A DNA stretch of 64,000 bases. It comes from Aurantiochytrium sp. KH105. Its lineage: Eukaryota > Sar > Bigyra > Thraustochytrida > Thraustochytriidae. Below are positions 10,088 to 19,388 of this stretch, piece after piece; within the stretch, counting starts at the first letter, position 1; every line of letters starts with the position of its first letter. Both the position numbers and the translations under genes were made by a program. The notes beneath the pieces are model-generated. The model ran no database searches, was not told the origin of the DNA, and saw only the letters and a list, made by a program, of their open reading frames with translations. Where the stretch lies: the NCBI GenBank assembly GCA_003116975.1, contig BGKB01000183.1:1-64000 (forward strand). The letters are read 5' to 3'.

Positions 10088-11599
10088 CTAGCTTGCACGC
10101 CACCGCGGATAAAATTTAAAGTGAATGACGTACACGGCACCGAGCGCGCGCCAGAGATTGAGGACCGCCTTGGCAAACCAAATTGAGAGCAACGAATGGA
10201 ATGTGTAATAGGCGAAAACCACAAGCGGCAAAAATAAAAGCAGCGAGCCTGCCAGCATAATGTTGCGCACATAGTGAAAGGCTTGCGTCGCATAAATCAG
10301 CCCATCGTAGACAAAAACAACCGCATTACACAGCTGCATGAGACTGAGAAGTGGCCACACCGTGCGCAAGGCGGCGCGCGTGTCGTCGTCCGACGTAAAG
10401 GCTGCAATGAGAACGTCGCGCGCAAGAAAAAAGACTACGCAAAATACAACACCCGTGGCGGACCCCATCGCAAGCAAGCGATCAAAGGTCGGTATTACGC
10501 GTCGTGCCCGGTCCGCGCCCAAAAGCTTGCTCCCTAGCATCGTGCCCACGTCGGCAAATCCATCCGCCAGATACGAAGTCAGCGTCCAAAGCTGCAAAAG
10601 TACCTGATGCGCCGCGAGCTCCGTCGGGCCTAGACGGCTCGCCAGGACCGCCAACACCCAAAGCGAGCCCGCAAGAAGGAATGAACGTATGAGCATATTG
10701 GCCGCCGATCGCCAGTACGCCACGAGTCGATGCGCATCCGTGGCGCGCTCGTCAGCCTCGCTGCGGCCCAGCAAGGGGATGCGTAGCAGCTGCGTATTCA
10801 CGGCGATGTTTGGAGCGCACCATAGCACAAGCAAAAGGCCCGCCACAGCACCTAACACCGACACGACAAAGGTCGCCACGGCGCAGCCCTTAAGACCACC
10901 GCCGAGAAGTACGATACCGACAAAGTTACCGCAAATCGTCGCAGCTGCGAGCATTGAATTAAAAACCGTGGCTGTATGCACGCACTGATACCCCGAGAGC
11001 ACCCCGCTCCAGGTGCGCGTGAGCAGCACAAAGGGCGTGCTCCACACGCGATAGTTGTAAAACGCGTGGGCGGCATCCTGCACTTCGGGCGCGGTGCGGT
11101 ATAAAGAGTAAATGGGGTTCTGCGCCAGCACCAGCGCCAGGGCGCAAAAGATCCCCGTCCCCAGCGCCGCTGTTGCCGCGAGCCGCACGCGCGACCCCAC
11201 ATCCTCCCAGTACTGCATGCCAACGGCGCGACCCACGTTCGCCATGGATACCACAATGACAAAGTTGAAAATGTTGAGGAAAAATGTACACACCGTGACC
11301 ACCGTCGAGTAGGCCGCGAGGTTCGTACGCTCCTGCACAGGGTCATCGTACGCGTGCGATACGAGGACCAGCTCGACGAGGGCTGCGGTCGGGGTCACGG
11401 CGTCATTGAGCGCGGCCACCGCCGAGAGCCGTGCCAGCTCGCACCACGACTTGGTTTCCAGTTCCTCCTCATCTTGCCTGCTCCTCCAAAGTTCGGGACT
11501 CTGGCCCTCCTGGCCCTGCTCGGCTTCTTGGCCCAGAGCGTCTGCGGCCAGCAGGGCCTCGTTGGCCTCCACGGCGTCGGGCTCGCTGCTCTGCAGCAT
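10088..11599 (-). CDS. MATE family multidrug/metabolite efflux transporter
   Basis: This 503-residue, roughly 12-TM protein belongs to the MATE antiporters, which export organic cations, citrate or secondary metabolites in exchange for H+ or Na+. The clade looks DinF/plant-EDS5-like. Supporting features are a first helix after LSAVAALNDAVTPTAALVEL, the family-typical ELAAHQVLLQLW motif opening the second half, LADGFADVGTMLGSKLLGA, and a late VYDGLIYATQAF segment. I start at the ATG at 11599 (MLQSSEPD), because upstream in-frame sequence is only a translated GGCA microsatellite. That leaves a 60-residue acidic cytosolic N-terminus. Membrane location (plasma membrane or organelle) cannot be told. 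Family firm, substrate unknown. Confidence 0.9.
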   Translation of the reverse strand: MLQSSEPDAVEANEALLAADALGQEAEQGQEGQSPELWRSRQDEEELETKSWCELARLSAVAALNDAVTPTAALVELVLVSHAYDDPVQERTNLAAYSTVVTVCTFFLNIFNFVIVVSMANVGRAVGMQYWEDVGSRVRLAATAALGTGIFCALALVLAQNPIYSLYRTAPEVQDAAHAFYNYRVWSTPFVLLTRTWSGVLSGYQCVHTATVFNSMLAAATICGNFVGIVLLGGGLKGCAVATFVVSVLGAVAGLLLVLWCAPNIAVNTQLLRIPLLGRSEADERATDAHRLVAYWRSAANMLIRSFLLAGSLWVLAVLASRLGPTELAAHQVLLQLWTLTSYLADGFADVGTMLGSKLLGADRARRVIPTFDRLLAMGSATGVVFCVVFFLARDVLIAAFTSDDDTRAALRTVWPLLSLMQLCNAVVFVYDGLIYATQAFHYVRNIMLAGSLLLFLPLVVFAYYTFHSLLSIWFAKAVLNLWRALGAVYVIHFKFYPRWRAS

Positions 11600-11657
11600 C
11601 CCGCCGCTCGCCTTCCGTGCTCCCTTTCTGCGCACGGCCAAGCACACGGACGTGCAA

Positions 11658-11658
11658 G

Positions 11659-11702
<44 letters not shown>

Positions 11703-11704
11703 CA
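11658..11704. repeat. GCAG tetranucleotide microsatellite
   Basis: About eleven near-perfect GGCA units lie some 60 bp upstream of the MATE start. In the minus-strand frame they would encode a false ACLP run, which is why the longer upstream frame is not taken as coding. Confidence 0.9.
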
Positions 11705-12010
11705 CGCCTGCTGCTCACGCCTGTGACCGCGCCGCGTCCCGCTGCGGCACCCCCGGTCGGCCGGCCGCGTCCCGCGCGTCCGTCGTGGCGCCCCTCTCCC
11801 GGGCGCTTTCGCCTCCTCCGGGTTCGCGTTCTGCGCCCCCCTCCTCGCACAATCAATCAGTTCACCGTCAATCAATCACCAGTCGATCGATCAATCACTG
11901 TCAATCAATCACTCGACCTCTGTCACTCAATCACACTGCAGCCCGCAGCCGCCCGCCCGGCCAGCGATCGACATTCAAATCCCAGCCATTGTCTACTCGC
12001 CGCCGCGCGC

Positions 12011-12040
12011 CGCAAGTAGGCTATCCCGCGCCGCAAGTGG
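12011..12040 (+). promoter_or_regulatory. CGCAAGTAGGCTATCCC / GCCGCAAGTGG element
   Basis: Two GCAAGT cores flank a GGCTATCCCG block, about 820-850 bp before the TIPE-RGS start. The arrangement closely matches the minus-strand reading at 7638-7669 (GCAAGTGGGCTATTCCGG ... GCAAGTGG). Function is inference. Confidence 0.5.
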
Positions 12041-12249
12041 CCTTGGGCTTCTTCGCATCGCAGTACTCTACGGTACACTCGACATCACTTCGCTGCTTTG
12101 CCCGCCCCGCCGCGGCGCGTGCACGGGCCCCGCCGCGGCAGCGGCAGCGAGGCAGACGCGGTCGCACCCGCACCGCCCGCGCCCGTCCCCGCCCGAGGCG
12201 ACCGTTCGACCGACGGCCATCGCCCCACCTCCGCGCGCGTCGAGGCCCG

Positions 12250-12405
12250 TCGAGGCAACGGAGGCCACGCGAGGCAACGCGAGGCGAGGCAACGCGAGGC
12301 GAGGCAACGCGAGGCGGCCCCGATCTGGCCCTCGATCGCAGCCGCCGCGACCTGACCCAGCCCAGCCCGGCGCGACCCGGCGCGACCCGACCCGACCCCC
12401 GCGCC
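12250..12405 (+). repeat. Five-base-period arrays (GAGGC AACGC; CGACC CGACC)
   Basis: The first half is a run of GAGGC and AACGC pentamers. The second (12356-12405) is a run of CGACC, CGGCG and CAGCC pentamers. Both keep a 5-bp period and lie 450-610 bp upstream of TIPE-RGS. Confidence 0.75.
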
Positions 12406-12581
12406 CGAGCGGGACTGCCTCGCGCGCGCAGCAGCAGCAGCGGCGGCGCACGAGGGTCCTCGAGCGCGAGCGAGCCGCGGGCGCTCGCGCCTGGCGCTTG
12501 TGCACGCGTGGAACGGGGCCCGGCGGAGGCGGGCAGAGACGGAGCGGCGCGTGTACCACATACATAGTACTCCTGTGCAGA

Positions 12582-12660
12582 CAGACAGACAGACAGACAG
12601 AGAGAGAGAGAGTCTGAGAGAGAGAGACAGACAGAGAGACGGGCAGAGACAGAAACAGAG
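12582..12660 (+). repeat. GACA / GA purine-rich microsatellite
   Basis: GACA tetramers pass into GA dimers and back to GACA. Purines dominate the strand sense to TIPE-RGS. It is probably in the 5' leader. Confidence 0.85.
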
Positions 12661-12858
12661 GCCCGAGGAAGGGAGGGAGGAAGGCAGAGGCAAAACGCGG
12701 CAGACCTTGTTTGTGCTCGCTCAAGAACACCGTCGCGGGCGAGGCGCGCGCGCGGGCGAGGTGCGGGCCGCGGGGAGGCAGCCGCAGGTTGGCGCGAGGC
12801 CCCGGGACTGACTGACTCGCCTGCTTGCTTGCGTGCGCGCTCGCAAGACCTCGGAAAG

Positions 12859-14049
12859 ATGGCGGACGATAACGCGACGTCGCCCAAGAGCAAGGGCAGG
12901 CGAATTTCGGCGCTCGGCGCGAAAAAGAAGATGGCCTCCAAATTGGGCGAAAGCAAGGTTGGCCGCGCCACACTCGTCAAGCTCATGGGACCCGAGGCCG
13001 ACGCCATCGTGTCAGCGCTCAAGGAGGTCGTCGTCAAGACGCACGGGAAACCCAAGGCCAAAGAGCTGAAAAGGGACATCTTTAAGTGGGTCCTCAAGGC
13101 CTCCGTGCTCATCCAAAACAAAAACCTCACAAAAGACAATACCAGCCACGTCAGAAGACCCGCGCAGCTCCCCGCAGAGCGACTTCTCGACATCAGCGAC
13201 CGCTTCCCGGCAGGCAAGCGCGACGTGTCCGAGGTCAGCAAAGAGTTCAAACAGGTCGCCATCATCCTGCGCGCCCTCCTCGAGCCGCACTGCCAAGACA
13301 AGAACGCAGACAAGGTCGACAAAATTATCAACTTTTACGCCGACAAAGACTTTCTTCACCGCTTCATGAACGACGACATTGCCGCCCCAGAGCGCGACAT
13401 CATTCTCCCGGCGCTGCGCAAAATGCTCCTCCCCTTCCCATCTGTCCTTTTTGACCAAGAGTCCATCGATCAAGCCCTTCAGCGCGCACTCTTGCTCCAG
13501 GAAGAGGCGCGCAGCCCAACGCTTGCTCATTGCCTTGGACAAGAGCACCCGGCCCTCGCTGCTCTCTTTGCCCAGTACATTGACTCCCTCGATGAGAAGT
13601 CGCTCGCAAACAGCATTCGTTTCATTGTCGCCGAGCGCGAGTTCACCCTCATCCAGGCCGCCAACATTCGCACCTCGCGCGCTCGCATCATCTTCAACAA
13701 ATACCTCGTCACCTCGCCTCCCCTCATCGATGACAAGGAGGCCATCAACGCCATCGAAACCGCCATTGATGAGCAGCGCACACCCAAGCTCGTCTTCCAG
13801 GACATTCGCGTCAGTCTTTTGCAAAAGCTCGAGGCGCCCTTTGCGAGCTTCCTTGACTCGCCCGCTTTCAAGGCGCACCAGGCCTCCATCGCGCAGGAAA
13901 TCTCAGAGCTCGAGGACCTCTATGGAGACAAGTTCAGCGCTGCTCTCAGCATCGCCTCTGCCTCCGGGACCGGTCCGGGAAACCGGGCGCGCACCTCCCT
14001 TTCTGCCAACAACAACAAGACCGTCAAACCTTCCACCTCTGCCGTGTAA
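12859..14049 (+). CDS. TIPE (TNFAIP8-like) domain fused to RGS domain
   Basis: This 396-residue protein joins two families. Residues about 21-191 follow the TNFAIP8/TIPE pattern: a KVGRATLVKLMG helix, ELKRDIFKWVLKASVLIQNK, a middle helix around KEFKQVAIILRALLEPH, then NFYADKDFLHRFM and a final ILPALRKML helix. TIPE proteins form a hydrophobic tube that binds and transfers phosphoinositides. Residues about 220-340 read as an RGS domain: FAQYIDSLDEKSLANSIRFI, ARIIFNKYLVTSPPLIDDKE, LVFQDIRVSLLQKLE, then PFASFLDSPAFKAH, which is the usual end of an RGS fold. RGS domains speed GTP hydrolysis by G-alpha. A Ser/Asn tail follows. The ATG at 12859 has a good AAGATGG context and the upstream in-frame sequence is leader-like. 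Each domain call rests on motif order; the RGS call is the weaker. Confidence 0.72.
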   Translation: MADDNATSPKSKGRRISALGAKKKMASKLGESKVGRATLVKLMGPEADAIVSALKEVVVKTHGKPKAKELKRDIFKWVLKASVLIQNKNLTKDNTSHVRRPAQLPAERLLDISDRFPAGKRDVSEVSKEFKQVAIILRALLEPHCQDKNADKVDKIINFYADKDFLHRFMNDDIAAPERDIILPALRKMLLPFPSVLFDQESIDQALQRALLLQEEARSPTLAHCLGQEHPALAALFAQYIDSLDEKSLANSIRFIVAEREFTLIQAANIRTSRARIIFNKYLVTSPPLIDDKEAINAIETAIDEQRTPKLVFQDIRVSLLQKLEAPFASFLDSPAFKAHQASIAQEISELEDLYGDKFSAALSIASASGTGPGNRARTSLSANNNKTVKPSTSAV

Positions 14050-14127
14050 CTAAAAAACAACAATATCTTTACAGCTGTCCGACTTCTTCTCATTTCTTCT
14101 TCTTCCCCATACCAAAAAAAAGAAAGA

Positions 14128-16246
14128 CTAGTCTATCTTGGTCCACCTTGGATCAAAATACAACACAGTGTTCTTGCCTTCAAAATCGAGCGTCGAGACT
14201 CGGATACGTGAGTCCTTTTCGAGCAGGTACTGTACAAGCAGAGCATGCGAACGGACGGGCGTCCCGTCCTTCAGGGCCCGCTTTGGAAATAATTTGCTGT
14301 ACACACAACAGGGAACCACCGCAAAGGGTACATCGAGCCACAAGGCAAGATCAACCAATGGCTCCGTGGCCTGATCGGGATGCATGCCCAGCACCGCCGA
14401 GCACGATCGAATGGCATCCACAATGGCAGGTCCCTCAAAAACTTCAGCACTCAAGTCTCCCGACGATTTCTTCAAGTTTTCCTTGCAATGAACGACATCA
14501 TCTGCCGACATGGTCTCGTTGGGCGAATCATCACCATCACCACCACCAACATCGCAATTCTCACTTGTGCTCCATGTGACCTGGTCTCCCTCGTCGGCAC
14601 CACCACTACCACCAACATCGCAATCCTCATTCATGCTCCATGTGACCTGGTCTACATCTTCGACACCAGCACCACCACCAACATCGCATTCCTCATTCAT
14701 GCTCAATGTGACCTGGNNNNNNNNNNNNNNNNNNNNNNNNNNNNNNNNNNNNNNNNNNNNNNNNNNNNNNNNNNNNNNNNNNNNNNNNNNNNNNNNNNNN
14801 NNNNNNNNNNNNNNNNNNNNNNNNNNNNNNNNNNNNNNNNNNNNNNNNNNNNNNNNNNNNNNNNNNNNNNNNNNNNNNNNNNNNNNNNNNNNNNNNNNNN
14901 NNNNNNNNNNNNNNNNNNNNNNNNNNNNNNNNNNNNNNNNNNNNNNNNNNNNNNNNNNNNNNNNNNNNNNNNNNNNNNNNNNNNNNNNNNNNNNNNNNNN
15001 NNNNNNNNNNNNNNNNNNNNNNNNNNNNNNNNNNNNNNNNNNNNNNNNNNNNNNNNNNNNNNNNNNNNNNNNNNNNNNNNNNNNNNNNNNNNNNNNNNNN
15101 NNNNNNNNNNNNNNNNNNNNNNNNNNNNNNNNNNNNNNNNNNNNNNNNNNNNNNNNNNNNNNNNNNNNNNNNNCCTTCGACACCAGCACTACCACCAACA
15201 TCGCATTCCTCATTCATGCTCAATGTGACCTGATCCCCCTCGTCGCCCTTCTGCTTTCCATCATGGATGTTGGCACGAGACGACGGCCCACGTAGGCTCG
15301 CTTCGTCTTCCGACTCCGAATGCAGTCCTTTTGCTGTCCAGGCCAGACCTTTGGCCCGTGTCAACAAGTCGGACCAGACGGCATCATCAATACATCCCGA
15401 GCGAACTACATCGAGCAGCGCAGCGTCCACGTACAACCCAAGATGGCGCACCTTGACTATTGGGGCTGCCAAAGCACGAGAAACATGCGCAACACCACCA
15501 GCACCGAGATTACGATGGTACATGCCAAGCGAAAGCTTGCGCGCAAATCCGTCGAGCTTGACGGGCCGTGGATCCACGACGCAGCTCGGCACCCCGTTCA
15601 GGTTTGACAGCTCAAATGCAAGCTCGCCATGCCCGCCAGCAATGTCAAGCACGCCAGAGCCGCCTTGAAGCCGTGCTTCCCCAAAGAGATCCAGCACAAA
15701 TCGGCGTAAAACGCCTACACGACCGTCCTTGCGCACCGCGCGCCGTCTCCCCTGAAACACGCGCTTTTGTACTGGTGCTGCCTTGGCTTGCTCGACAGGG
15801 TGCAGGAATTGGCACTGCGCCCCGTATCGGCACGACCCAAAACGTTTCCAGTGCTTGCAGACCGTCCTGCCCACATTCAGATCGCAACCGTGCAAAATCG
15901 CACAGTCTCGATGCACCCAGATCATTTGTGATGTTGGGCGGACATCTGCGTCGTCTTGTTTCTGGGGTCCACCGAGTACAATGCGGAGAATGCGCTCGCC
16001 AGGCTCGACAACCACCTTGCAGAGCTCGCACCGCTGTCTACGTGAGCACACAAAGCCGACAGGGTCTTTTGGCGCCACGAGAGGCTGCTCCTCCTGGACC
16101 GTTTCCTCCGTCCTCTCGTGCTCTCCGGCCATGACGCCCTGTCTCGCGCCTACTTCGGGCTCTGCGAATGGTTGTTTGGTTTGCCAGCTTGCTTTCTCTT
16201 CAGCGAGCCTTATCGTCCTCCAGCGAGCCTTGTCAAGCTTGACCAT
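14128..16246 (-). CDS. CCCH zinc-finger / methyltransferase-like protein with repeat insert, gapped
   Basis: The gene is interrupted by undetermined bases at 14717-15173. The N-terminal part has a Cys/His cluster (CELCK ... WVHRDC) and then a CCCH finger with C-x8-C-x5-C-x3-H spacing in CKHWKRFGSCRYGAQC. A Rossmann-like SAM motif GVLDIAGGHGELAFEL follows. The C-terminal part after the gap has GMHPDQATEPLVDLAL and PFAVVPCCVYSKLFP, which complete a methyltransferase-like domain seen in fungal and plant CCCH proteins. Between the halves lies an acidic array of 22-residue repeats with the core DQVTWSMNEDCDVGG. The two sides of the gap are in different frames as drawn, which fits an estimated gap length rather than a real frameshift. 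I start at the ATG at 16246; the longer frame begins with GTG. RNA modification is a reasonable guess; the target is unknown. Confidence 0.7.
14551..15265. repeat. 66-bp coding minisatellite spanning the assembly gap
   Basis: Unit starts (ATCGCA landmark, plus strand) at 14551, 14617 and 14683 are exactly 66 bp apart, and another unit follows the gap at 15200. Each unit encodes 22 residues of the minus-strand protein. The gap sits inside the array, so the true copy number is unknown. Confidence 0.92.
14717..15173. other. Assembly gap (457 N)
   Basis: A run of undetermined bases lies inside the 66-bp minisatellite. The distance between landmark bases on each side (517 bp) is not a multiple of 66 and breaks frame. 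Eight whole units would need 528 bp, so the stated length is probably an estimate. Confidence 0.97.
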
Positions 16247-16509
16247 GATCGGCGGCGACGACTGCCACGTCTGCTCAACGGATAGGGAAGGGGCGAGCAC
16301 CCAGTGAATGGCTGTCTATCTGTCTGTCTGTTTGTTTGCCCAACTAGCTAGCTGCCCACGCGCCCACCCGCCGCCCATAATGATGCGCTTTTTTATTTCT
16401 TTTGTTCGCTACGCTTTGATGATTTGCTGCCTTGACATCTTGCGTGGCCTTCCGGGACGCGCATTGTAGAAAAAGGTGTCGCGAGCAAGGTCATGCGACG
16501 CAGCAAAGA
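16247..16509. promoter_or_regulatory. Short head-to-head promoter, zinc-finger protein / kinesin
   Basis: At 263 bp this is the shortest divergent spacer. It holds a CTGT array (16313-16336) and an AT-rich tract near 16389-16410. It lacks the 5-bp arrays of the longer spacers, so it is a useful minimal bidirectional promoter candidate. Confidence 0.55.
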
Positions 16510-18750
16510 ATGACCGCGCTCAAGGTCGCGACGTCTCAGCAGGAGCAGGAGCAAGACAAAACCCCGTCGCAAATGATGCCAGCGCAAACGATACCAACGC
16601 AAGACAATAACCAGGATCACGACCGTTTGGCCGGACCAGAGAGCTCGATCGACGAAGATGCGCAGGATCAAGAGCAAAGCAGCGCCATCAAAGTCGTCGT
16701 TCGCGTGCGACCTCTCCTCAAAGCCGAGACCAAGACAGGTGCACGGCAGACAGTCCTCGGGATCAATGTCGAGAACAAAGAGGTTCGCATCGACTTGCCC
16801 GGCACGAACGGGCGACGCACCTTTGGCTTTGATGCTGTTCTCGATGAATCGCAACAGCAGACTGACGTTTTCGAAAAGGCCGGCATGCCTGCGCTCATCG
16901 AGAGCGTCCTTCACGGATATGATGGCACCGTTTTTGCGTACGGTCAGACCGGAAGCGGCAAGACACACACCATGGAAGGCTTCACCTACGCCGAACACGC
17001 CCACCGCGCCACTGTCGAGCCTCAGCTCGAAACGACAGACGAGACACGCTATGGGATCACACCCCGCGTGGCCGAAGCACTCTTTGCGCGAATACGCGCA
17101 GCAGAGCGAGACGAGAATGTTCAGTTTCGCGTCCGCTGCTCGTACATGCAAATTTACAACGAAAAGATTCTCGATCTTCTCAACCCGCAGCATCTCTTGC
17201 TCAAAGAAGGCAGAGAAGCAAAGGCAACGGTGGCTCGTCGCGTCGACCCCAGCGAGCTGGCCGGCCTGCGCATGCGCTTCAGCAGCGCGAGCAACCATTT
17301 CTACGTTGAAAACCTTCAAGAGGTCGAATGCACCTCCGCGCAGGACGTCATGGAGCAGTTCCGGATCGGCGTCCGAGCCAAGGTCATGGGCTCGCATAAA
17401 CTCAACGCCGCTTCGTCGCGCTCGCACTGCATGTTTTCCATTCGAATCGACACCCTCGATGTGACGCGACCAGACGAGCCCAAATATTCAAGTCGGCTTG
17501 CCCTTGTTGATTTGGCCGGCTCCGAGCGCGTCGCCGTCACGCGTGCCACCGGGAAAACCTTAAAAGAGGCTGGCTGCATCAACAAATCACTCTTTGCCCT
17601 TCGAAATGTCATTACGGCTATTTCCGCTCTGCAAGAAAAGCAGGCGACTGCGCAGCTTGGGGACGCCGAAATGGTGTCGAAGCTGCGTCACATTCCCTTT
17701 CGCGACTCCAAACTTACCTCGCTCCTTCAACACTGTCTTGGGGGCTCCTCGCACACCATCATGATTGCTTGCGTCTCGCCCAGTGATGCGCATGCTGAAG
17801 AAAACTTATCGACCCTCGCATATGCCTCGCGCGCCAAAGCGATTCGTAACAAGCCTCGAAGAAATGAAGATGCCAAATCGCGGCTCATTCGCAAGCTCAA
17901 ACGTGAGGTCCGCTTGCTCCGCAGGCAACTTCAGCAGGCTCAAGAGGTCACAGGCATGCAGCTTGGTCAAGGCGCGGCTGCCGTGGCTGCAGCATCTGCC
18001 GCGAGCCACCATGGCGGAAGGGCCTCGCGAGCCGGAAATGGGTCCACGAACGCGCCCACACCCGACCCAGAGGTCAAACATCTCAAACATGAGCTTCTTG
18101 GTAGCATCAACATCATGAGGCGAATGCACGAAATTGAAAAGGAGCTTCGTGAACGCATGGAAGAAGCCGAGGAAGATGTCAAGAGTCTTCAAGTCGACAA
18201 TTCCAAGCTCCACGACGAGAATCAGCGTCTTCGCGAGCACGAGCAGGTACTTCTTCACCTTTTAGAGCGCGGTGCAGAAACCGAGGTGCGTAGCGTACTT
18301 TCTGATGCTCACATGAACCCCACTACAGCCGTAGAGTCCTCTGATCGCTCGCTCAAGCGACAGCTCTTGCGTCTTGAGCGCGAGAATGATCGTCTCAAAG
18401 AGGCGCTCGCACATGCAGAGGCGACCTCCTTTGCCCATGAGTACGCCTCGGCAGCGCCTCCTGCGCAGGGATCTCCTGCGGCCCGTCGATCATCTTCCTC
18501 CCGATCCTTTGCCAATGTTAGCAGCTTTGCATCCTCCTCTTCCTCTTCCTCTTCCTCTTCCTCTTCCTCTTCATTGTTGTCGTCTTCAGCGTCTTCACAA
18601 ACAAAAAGAGCAGAACTGACATCTGTCTTATCGTCCTCATCGTCTTCGTCCCATCGCTTGAACGCATCCTCCTCTTCTTCCTCATTGACCAAAACAAAGC
18701 AGCAGCGCAGCGGAAAAAAACAATTGCACAGACAGCACCAGCCCCTTTCT

Positions 18751-18802
<52 letters not shown>

Positions 18803-19245
18803 GCCATATTGCACCTTCTCCTTCTTCGAATCCAAGCAAGCCCAAGGTCATGTCGGTCGACGAACTCAAGGCCTTACTCTCAGGCTCAAAACCTGGCCCT
18901 CAAACGGTGGCTGCGGCATTGTCTGCACTTCCAGGTGAAAAGCCTGCACCTGCAAAATTAGCTCCGCCCGCGGATAGTGCCATTTCACCTCGCGTGCAAC
19001 GCACCCCTCTCCTCTCGCGCAGATTGCAAGAAAGCCCGGTCGCCAAGAAAAAGCGCAACTCAGATGTACAACAAGCGCAGCAGCACACCCACGACGCGCG
19101 CCAAGAGGAACACCGTCAAAGTGTCTTGCCTAGCGTGGATGCCGCACGTCATCCACAACGTCCGCCATCTGGCTCGATGCGTCTCGGGTCAAATCCGTTT
19201 GAGCGTATGGCTGCCTTTTCCTCACTATTGCACCGTAAACGATGA
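16510..19245 (+). CDS. Kinesin with N-terminal motor, Ser- and Gln-rich tail
   Basis: This 911-residue protein is a microtubule motor. The motor domain spans about residues 56-465: IKVVVRVRPLL, the P-loop GQTGSGKTHTMEG (about 144-156), switch I SSRSH (about 302), switch II DLAGSE (about 335) and the end-of-motor LAYASRAKAIRNKP. A basic neck and coiled coils follow to about residue 640. The tail has a run of some 18 Ser (around 18526-18570) and about 18 Gln encoded by pure CAG (18752-18800), probably length-variable. The IRNKP ending is of the kind seen in kinesin-4-like and KIF-unassigned groups, but subfamily is not settled. I use the ATG at 16510 because the longer frame begins with TTG. 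It converges on the flavoprotein gene with 143 bp between stops. Confidence 0.92.
18752..18801 (+). repeat. CAG trinucleotide run (poly-Gln) in kinesin
   Basis: About 16 uninterrupted CAG codons followed by CAA encode a polyglutamine stretch in the disordered kinesin tail. The purity of the run suggests recent slippage. Confidence 0.93.
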
Positions 19246-19388
19246 ACCAGACTTCGTAAGAATTTGTTTATTTGTTTGTTTGGCTCAACCTTGGCGCCCA
19301 TGCCAAAGTCAAGTTGTTTGTGTTATTCTCGTTGTTTCGCGTCGTCAGTCTCTGTGCATACGTGTGAAAAGCTTTGGCATGTCCTGTC

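Larger units (their letters stand above)
11600..12858. promoter_or_regulatory. Head-to-head promoter region, MATE / TIPE-RGS
   Basis: This 1259-bp spacer contains a GCAG tetranucleotide array (11658-11704), AATC-type repeats (11848-11930), a GCGCAAGTG element pair (12011-12040), GAGGCAACGC repeats (12250-12316), GCGACCCGACC repeats (12356-12405) and a GACA/GA array (12582-12660). No protein in it resembles a family. Confidence 0.6.

Noticed and set aside
11600-11875. N-terminal extension of the MATE transporter
   Set aside because: The extension is a translated GGCA microsatellite (ACLP repeats) without a conserved feature; the ATG at 11599 fits the family.
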